Below are positions 57,682 through 64,000 of a stretch of DNA of 64,000 bases, one piece after another (positions within the stretch are counted from its first letter, which is position 1; each line of letters begins with the position of its first letter). Location of the stretch: positions 434,001 through 498,000 of the forward strand of contig JAKULF010000008.1 in NCBI GenBank assembly GCA_022661535.1. Direction: 5' to 3'. The stretch is from Eutypa lata (Eukaryota; Ascomycota; Sordariomycetes; Xylariales; Diatrypaceae). The notes under the pieces are model-generated. The model did no database searches, was not told the origin of the DNA, and was given only the letters and a program-made list of their open reading frames with translations. The position numbers and the translations under genes were made by a program.

Positions 57682-59569
57682 TATGACTATTGGCAGTTAG
57701 GAAAAGGGGCATTACTTTTTTTAAATAAAAAAGTTTATGGTAGGGATACGTCTAAGTTGGTAAGTAATAGGTATTGGCTCTGAGTAGCGGTTTGTTTAAT
57801 ATATAAGTTGCATGTTCTTACCGGGAAGGAATCCCATGAATTCCGTGATTTGAGACTGCTTAATAGCTCATATGTCCAGGTTCCTATTAAGTACTAAACG
57901 AGAGATATGGTTAGCACATATTTTGAGTCCAGTTCTATAATAGCACTTGAAAATAAACATTTGAAGCAAAGGTACAAGTATAACCAATTCATGTTAACTT
58001 GGAGGCTATAATGGCCATCTCTATTTAACCTCGTGAGGCTTCAATCTGTCGGTGGCTGTGAACATAATATCTCGTCTTCTTATTAATTCTAGCTCCATTG
58101 ACGGGTTTCTCAGGGTTTCACGTCAGTCGTTATATCACATCTATATTGCATTTTTGCTTTTGCATAGGTATTACTCTTTTACACCTCGCCCGCCCAGTTT
58201 CATGCCTCTTTAATTCTACTCATAACTCTTTGTCTCTTCTAGACATACTGGTTAATTATCACATCCACCGCGAACAACAGTCTCTAATCTTAACTATGGA
58301 CGTTGAGTCAAGACTAGCGACCACTCATTTTCCCGGGCACGTCAAAGTTGCCCAGGGAAGTATAAAATAGGCCTGGTCTCTGTATTGCCTCCATGGTGGA
58401 ACTGAAGAAGAGAGCTTCCGTAATACGTTATACGATATTATGTACGAGAATGCCAGTCTTACGATAATTTAATTGTCTGTTTCCTTATTATTTTGGACCA
58501 AATTTCTAATAGGAAATTACGCTGAGAAACTTGTTGGCTATTTCCTTTTTTCTCTTCTCTATTTCTTTCTATTTTAAAATAAAATACATCATAACTCTGT
58601 CATTCGTTATATAAGAACCTTCTTGCCCACCATCCGATCAGTAATCTTGTACGTTTTTCAATATCAACTGTTCAGGACAGATCCGTCATGAATCTGAGTA
58701 CAGCGGCCATGTGTTTCTTTTCTTCTTCTTTTTTCTGTCAGTCTTGATTGCCTTCATCTTATTAGAACCATGACCATTCAACAGAAGTGCGTGTGAGGTG
58801 TTTTGACTCGGCTACTATCTTTTAACCCTAGCACTTTGAAGTATATCACGTCGTGCTTCCACAAGAGATCGTGAATCTCGCCGTCTTCGGATTATTTACG
58901 AGTCTTATCTGCCAAGTTTAAGAGCGGAGCTAGCTCCGGTAGGACTGAGAGAGAGCGGTAATGTAATTCCAGGTTCATATGGCTTGCCGAGCATAGTCGC
59001 AGGGCTATAGTATGACGAGATGCGCTTGATGGCTGCCATTGCATAAGGCGCAAACGCCGACGCGAATTACGTTCAACTAGATCGCATAGCTATGGCTGTA
59101 TTTGGGAAAAGCAAATCCGGCTTGAGCCGTTTTGATCTCCATTATACCTCCTAGACTTGTTCTGGCGTAAGTGAGCTTCTAGACCTATTCGGCGTTCGCA
59201 GCCCGGTGTCGCAATTGAACCCCTAAAGCACGACTTCGCGGATCTTGCTATAGTGGAACCAATCTAGTGCACCGATCGATGGCGGGTTTACAAGTTTTTC
59301 TCTTTGTCTCTTCGCGAGCACGCCTTGATTATCTTGATAAGGGATCTATCTAGCGTTGTTTTATTTAAATATGGCAGCATCCTCTACGGACATTCACGGT
59401 GATGTGAAGTTCTTGGATAGTTTTCTCCTCAAGTCGTAGGATTGTTAGGGTCCGAAACCTTTAATCGGCTACTTCTTCGCTTCCTGCAAAACTAGGACAC
59501 CAGTCCTTTAAAGTACTTCGATAACCTGACTCTGTTTTACGAGTTGTTTTAGCTACATTAATAGTAAAT
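57682..59569. other. Intergenic region upstream of the UNC93-like gene
   Basis: 1.9 kb with many T-rich stretches; the plus-strand frame at 58098-58370 has no family features. The segment 58900-59350 is less AT-rich and could be an old gene fragment, but no reading frame gives recognisable protein. Confidence 0.5.
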
Positions 59570-61270
59570 ATGCCAACAGAAAATAATACCCCTGAAGGGG
59601 AGGAGGCACAGGGTACATCTTCTAAGCCCGTGTCCCGACTCACGCGAATATATCGAAGTCCATTATTCAACGTCATCATAGTAGGGTTGATATCGTTTAC
59701 TCAGCCTGGAATATGGAACGCCTTGAACAGTATGCTTATCTTATCCTGCTCATTCCTGGCAGCGGACCAACCAAAGCTGACTGCCCTATTCAGATACCGG
59801 CGCGGGAGGCCAACAAGAGCCATACCTTGTCAATGGCTCGAATTCTCTGACCTTTGGGTATGGTTAAGGAGGACTTGTGTGTGAATTGTATGTTAGTGGC
59901 TAATCACCAACAGGCTGATGGTATTCGGCTGTCCGTTATTCTCCGTTCTGGCCAATAAATTCGGGTTGCGCAAGATTCTCATCATAGGCACACTGGGCTA
60001 CGCCCCTTATTCAGCGTCTTTGTATGTCAACAACCGCTACGGCGTGGAATGGTTCGTGCTCTTTGGCGGCGTTACGTGTGGGATTGCCGCGTCGGCATTG
60101 TGGGCATCGGAGGGGGCCATTGCGCTCGGGTATGGTAGTATCAAGGACCGAGGAAAGTTCAGTAAGTTAGGAACCGGTAGCATTATGTCGTGGTATTCCT
60201 CAGCTTACCAAGAATAACTAGCCGGCATCTGGCTTGGTCTTCGCGAGCTTGGCCAGCTCATCGGCGCCTCGATCCAACTATCGCTCAACGTGAAGAACGA
60301 ACAGCGAGGAAAGGTCGGATACAGCACCTATCTTGTCTTGATCGCCCTGCAATGTCTAGGCCTGCCATTGGCACTGCTCATCTCGCCACCTGAGAAAATC
60401 ATTCGACGAGACGGAGTCAAGATCCAGGATCCCACCAAAAACAAGGCTGTCCTGGGAGAAGCGAAGAAGCTATGGGGCCTACTCAAGACGAAGCAGTTCC
60501 TGTTGCTGATCCCTGTTCTCGTTGGCTTCAACTGGAATAATACCTACCAAGGCATCTACCTGACGAAATATTTCTCCGTACGAGCTAGGACACTTGGCGC
60601 ACTCACCTCCGGCCTTGCTGCTACGGCTGCGAATATCTTCTGGGGTTGGTTCTACGACCTGAAGCGATTCAGCCGGCCGACACTGGCCAAGATCACCTGG
60701 GGGTTCTTCGCGGTTTTCATGCTTGCCCTATTCGGCTGGCAGGTCTCTAATGAAAAACTGTATTCGGAAGCAGTACCAAAGGTCACTATTGACTGGAGCA
60801 CTTCTGGGTTTGGTCGAGCATTCGCCGTGAACGTGCTTTTCAGGTTAGTATATATAACTATCTTGTTAAGTAAAGTTAGCAACGACACTGACACTTGGGG
60901 TTGTAGATTTATGAACGAATCTCACTATATGTTCGTGTATTGGATCGTCGGTGCTTTCTTCGACGATCTCGAGACTTTGACCCTGGCGATCGGCCTGCTT
61001 CGGTCATTCGAGTCTGTCGGCTCGTGCGTTGCCTTTGGCGTTGGGGCTGCTAACGTCACACCGATGGTTAACCTCATCATTGCTTTCGTCATGTTTGGAG
61101 TCACTATTCCGGCGACTTCGGCGGTTGTGATGCTGGTCCCGGAACACCCGATTGAAGGGAAGCTAATTGGCGTGGGGGATACAAGTTCGACGAATTCTAA
61201 GGTGCCTGACCATGACCCAGTGGCCATTGCTCAGATTGTCAATGCTGTCGATGGTACTAAGGCCATTTGA
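59570..61270 (+). CDS. UNC93-like major facilitator superfamily transporter
   Basis: Five exons: 59570-59729, 59794-59857, 59914-60161, 60222-60843 and 60907-61270. They give about 485 residues with ten or more hydrophobic helices. Typical family features are FNVIIVGLISFTQPGIWNAL with the N-glycosylatable loop after it (NTGAGG), LMVFGCPLFSVLANKFGLRK, IWLGLRELGQLIGASIQL and NESHYMFVYWIVGAF. The family transports organic solutes or ions in fungi with undefined substrates; plasma membrane location is likely. Intron 4 (60844-60906) is exactly 63 nt and contains no in-frame stop, so a retained form would insert 21 residues. The other three introns break the frame if retained. The tail is soluble and Asp-rich, ending NAVDGTKAI. 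Confidence 0.9.
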
Positions 61271-62283
61271 ATTCATGATTTCCACAGCGTCTTATGATAC
61301 TACTATTATATATATCTGGAGTATGTATATTGGTTGTGGATATAAACATTCTACTTAACTATATTCATAGAGGATTCGGCGATGGCACAGTAGAAGACGG
61401 CCAGGAGATCACATAAAGGGGCCAGGACTGGCTTAGTTTCATCAACGACAGATCCCCGGTGAAATTCTACATTTGTGTTCTGAAATATAGATTCCTTAGC
61501 AGGCGCCCCTTGCCGTATGCTTCTTGAAAATATCCAATTTAGCAATGAATACATGTAGATAGGGGTAGTCTAGACGGCAATGAACTGGGCATGAAACTAT
61601 TAACTATGTATGTTTACCATAATTCTAAACACTGTTCTCATAAGTAATTTAATTATAGTAATGGATGGTTCAATATTTGATCTAACAATAATACCAATAG
61701 ACCGTACGGGACGGCCAGAGTAGCAATCCTACCTATCGATGCAAAGACGTCAGTATGAGCAGCCCGGGCGGCTCCGGAACGACATAGGGAATACCCCACT
61801 ATTATATCCCCCACGTGGAATTGGCAGAAATGGGAACTGATAAGGTGAGACCTGCCAGGATCGTGATGATTCTATTGGCCGATTAGCTGGCTCCCAGGGC
61901 TCTGGAGCTCCATTCTTTTAGCTGTCCCATTGGTAGCGAATTGGTGAATGAGAGAACCGCCAAAATTTTATCGCAGCAAAAAACGGTAACTCGTTAAATC
62001 GTGTCATGCCATATTCGCTATACCTACGCCTATAGGTATCGACTGACTCTCCGGCAGCCTCGCCTCGACCACTATCTATATTTTTTGTTATATATCCGAA
62101 AAGAGAGAGAGAGAGAGAGAGATAGATTCGCTCTGGAACAATCGACAGTCCGTTCTCCCTTAGCTTAGAGATACCAGTCAATTCGATACGACTTTGAATT
62201 TCGAATGCCCGCCTCTTCCGCATAACCTAACCCACCACCACCACCACCATCGCCACCCGTGACCCTCTCTCCCTACACACGCA
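61271..62283. other. Intergenic region with (GA)n tract
   Basis: About 1 kb without a supported gene. A (GA)n tract at about 62102-62123 and a CCACCACCA run (62230-62249) lie just upstream of the next start codon. Confidence 0.6.
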
Positions 62284-63536
62284 ATGGCGGCCCGCGGCAG
62301 AACTCCGCGCACCGTGGCCGACGCCACGCGGTTTACGGCCAGCACGCCGCACGCGAACACGAAATCGGGATCTGGATCGGGGTCATCCTCTTCACCCCTC
62401 ACTTCCTCGGCATCGAAACAGCAGTCATCACCATCCAACACCACCAACCACAACAACCACCACCACCAACACCACCCACAGCAGAGGAGGGGGGCCGTGC
62501 CACCACCATCACCACAACAACAACAACAGAGACCACAGCAGCCGGCCGAGACGATCGAGGAGCGGGTACGGAGGTTGCGGGCGGCGCACCTGGCAGCGAA
62601 GCAGCACGACATCTCGCGGTTCGACCGGGTCGTCAACGCCTCGCGGAAGTACTTCAATGCGGCGCATAAGGTCACCGTTATGGGGTTGATAGGTTTTAGT
62701 GGTATGTTATGTTCGATCTCTTTTAATAAATCAGGGCTCTCTATTCACTATCTACATTATCCTCGTTCCCGTTCATTCCTTCAGTAATAGTAGTAGCAAA
62801 AAGCAAAACCATAGTGAAACTAACCACAAAACAAAACACAGGCCTCGCCCTCTTCGTGACAATCTACGCCACGGCCGACATGATGATGTACAACCGCAAG
62901 CGGCGGCACGAGTTCTTCGCGCTGCAGCAGCGCCTCAAGGACGACAGCCTCGAGGCCGCTCGCCTCGCCTACATGACGGGGACCGCGTCCGAGGAGCAGA
63001 TCGCCATGGTCGACGACGCCACCGCCAAGGCCAAGCAGGCCGGCCTCGTGCTGCCGTCGCTGCTGTCGGCGCCGCGGGACGCCGCGCCCGTCGGTGGTTG
63101 GTCAGCAGCAACAACAACAGATTCTGCTTCTGCTTCTGCTGATACGACGACGCCTCGCTCCGTCTTCCCCGGCGAGGCGCTGATCGAGAGCAGCGTTTCG
63201 GGGGCGGGCGAGGTGGAGGGATCTCAGAAGAACAAGAAAGGCGGTGGTGGTGGTGGTGGTGGTATCACTGGGTGGTTGTTCAGCGGGCTGAAGAAGGAAG
63301 AAGACGTGGTTCCGGATGACGAGCCGGCCGGATCGCTGAGCTTCAGTCGCGAGGAAACTGCGGCGAGGGGAGCTGGGGCTGGAGGAGATGGACTCCGGGA
63401 TAAGGCGAAGGCGGCGTTCGACCAGGAGAGGGGGAACCAGAGGCGGGGCGGGCCGCTGGATCAGGTTGGCTTGGATGCTGCTGCTGCTGCTGCCAATGCT
63501 AAGAGTGGGGAGAAAAAGAAGGGGTGGTTATGGTGA
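62284..63536 (+). CDS. Mitochondrial cytochrome c oxidase assembly-type protein (COX14-like)
   Basis: Exons 62284-62701 and 62842-63536 (intron 140 nt) give about 370 residues. The N-terminal 90 residues are Ser/His/Gln-rich with no clear presequence. The conserved core is at 91-170: TIEERVRRLRAAHLAAKQ, then HDISRFDRVVNASRKYFNAA, a membrane helix (VMGLIGFSGLALFVTIYAT) and the basic NRKRRHEFFALQQR. The C-terminal part carries ITGWLFSGLKKEED and a basic GGPLDQVGLD stretch. This combination is what I recognise as the fungal Cytochrome oxidase c assembly family (COX14-like, Pfam PF14880) with a long C-terminal extension. The proposed role is assembly of respiratory complex IV at the inner membrane, by family only. 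A poly-Gly run is encoded by (GGT)n. Confidence 0.7.
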
Positions 63537-64000
63537 GCAAGCTACTGGTCCGGTCCCCTTCAAAGAAAGAATATCATCATAGCATGCCATACCATAAGCA
63601 TATACGAATATGTATGTACATAGTACAGATGTGCCGCTGAGAGCGGAAGAAAGGAAGTTACTACAGTACGCATGGGTATGCTTTTTTCAAACCCCCCTTC
63701 TCTTTTGGTCGGGAAGTGGTGTTTTCCGGAAGTTCTATGCATAAATACATGATGAGATGGGACGGCAACGGGATGGGTAGGAGGGGAATAAAGGGGGAGG
63801 AGCATCAGGGAGGGGAGAAAACTGTACCATAGCTGTAAGTGAAATATATATATGAAAAAATCGAACAGAAAAAAAAGAAAAGAAAAGAAAAGAAAAGGGG
63901 GTCGCTCAAACAATGCATATATGTACATAGGTAGAAGCTGGAGCATTTGGATTGTATACGTCTACATACCTACCTAAGTAGGTACTTAAGGCGTCTATGT
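63537..64000. other. Right end, no gene seen
   Basis: An (AAAAG)n tract lies at about 63872-63897. A palindrome-like TACCTAAGTAGGTA motif closes the window near 63970-63983. Nothing coding is supported. Confidence 0.65.

Overview
The window is nuclear DNA of a filamentous ascomycete, most likely a Sordariomycete-type mould. The supporting signs are short GT-AG introns (mostly 50-140 nt, often with a CTAAC/CTAAT-like branch site), a HET-domain gene, Zn(II)2Cys6 and F-box genes, an UNC93-like transporter, and a class I DAHP synthase and mitochondrial thioesterase of fungal type. I see no viral genome, plasmid, CRISPR array, rRNA or convincing tRNA. Exon boundaries were worked out by hand from frame continuity and splice consensus. 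Every multi-exon model below closes in frame, except where stated.

Layout. 1-5,000: gene-poor start with a full-length but dead HET-domain pseudogene (minus), then a membrane-anchored protein with a 34-residue Gln tract and a 27-residue Asn tract. 5,998-9,223: a small secreted protein and a Ser-rich conserved protein (both minus). 9,224-18,794: sparse, with two neighbouring F-box genes on the minus strand and one weak retroelement-like relic. 18,795-21,736: a convergent pair, a glutathione S-transferase and a 2-oxoglutarate/Fe(II) dioxygenase. 23,083-27,671: three minus-strand genes for membrane proteins. 29,838-35,384: a secreted protein, an eight-exon Hsp70-like ATPase and a divergent gene of unknown function. 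36,427-42,052: a Zn(II)2Cys6 regulator, a cupin protein and a secreted arylsulfotransferase-like protein, a possible metabolic neighbourhood. 45,255-53,377: housekeeping genes (mitochondrial acyl-CoA thioesterase, mitochondrial ribosomal protein mL50, DAHP synthase) and one conserved Cys-rich membrane protein. 55,073-63,536: a secreted SGNH esterase, a three-helix membrane protein, an UNC93-like transporter and a mitochondrial cytochrome oxidase assembly protein.

How the genes relate. There is no polyketide, peptide or terpene backbone gene, so a classical secondary-metabolite cluster is not supported. The clearest evolutionary signal is the decay of the HET gene: three conserved Trp codons are now stops through G-to-A type changes, with one 11-bp tandem duplication and one homopolymer frameshift. 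This fits repeat-induced point mutation plus drift. I did not find a convincing new multi-gene system. The best candidates for a second look are the Hsp70-like/unknown-protein divergent pair, the polyQ/polyN protein, and the overlapping upstream ORF at 50,246.
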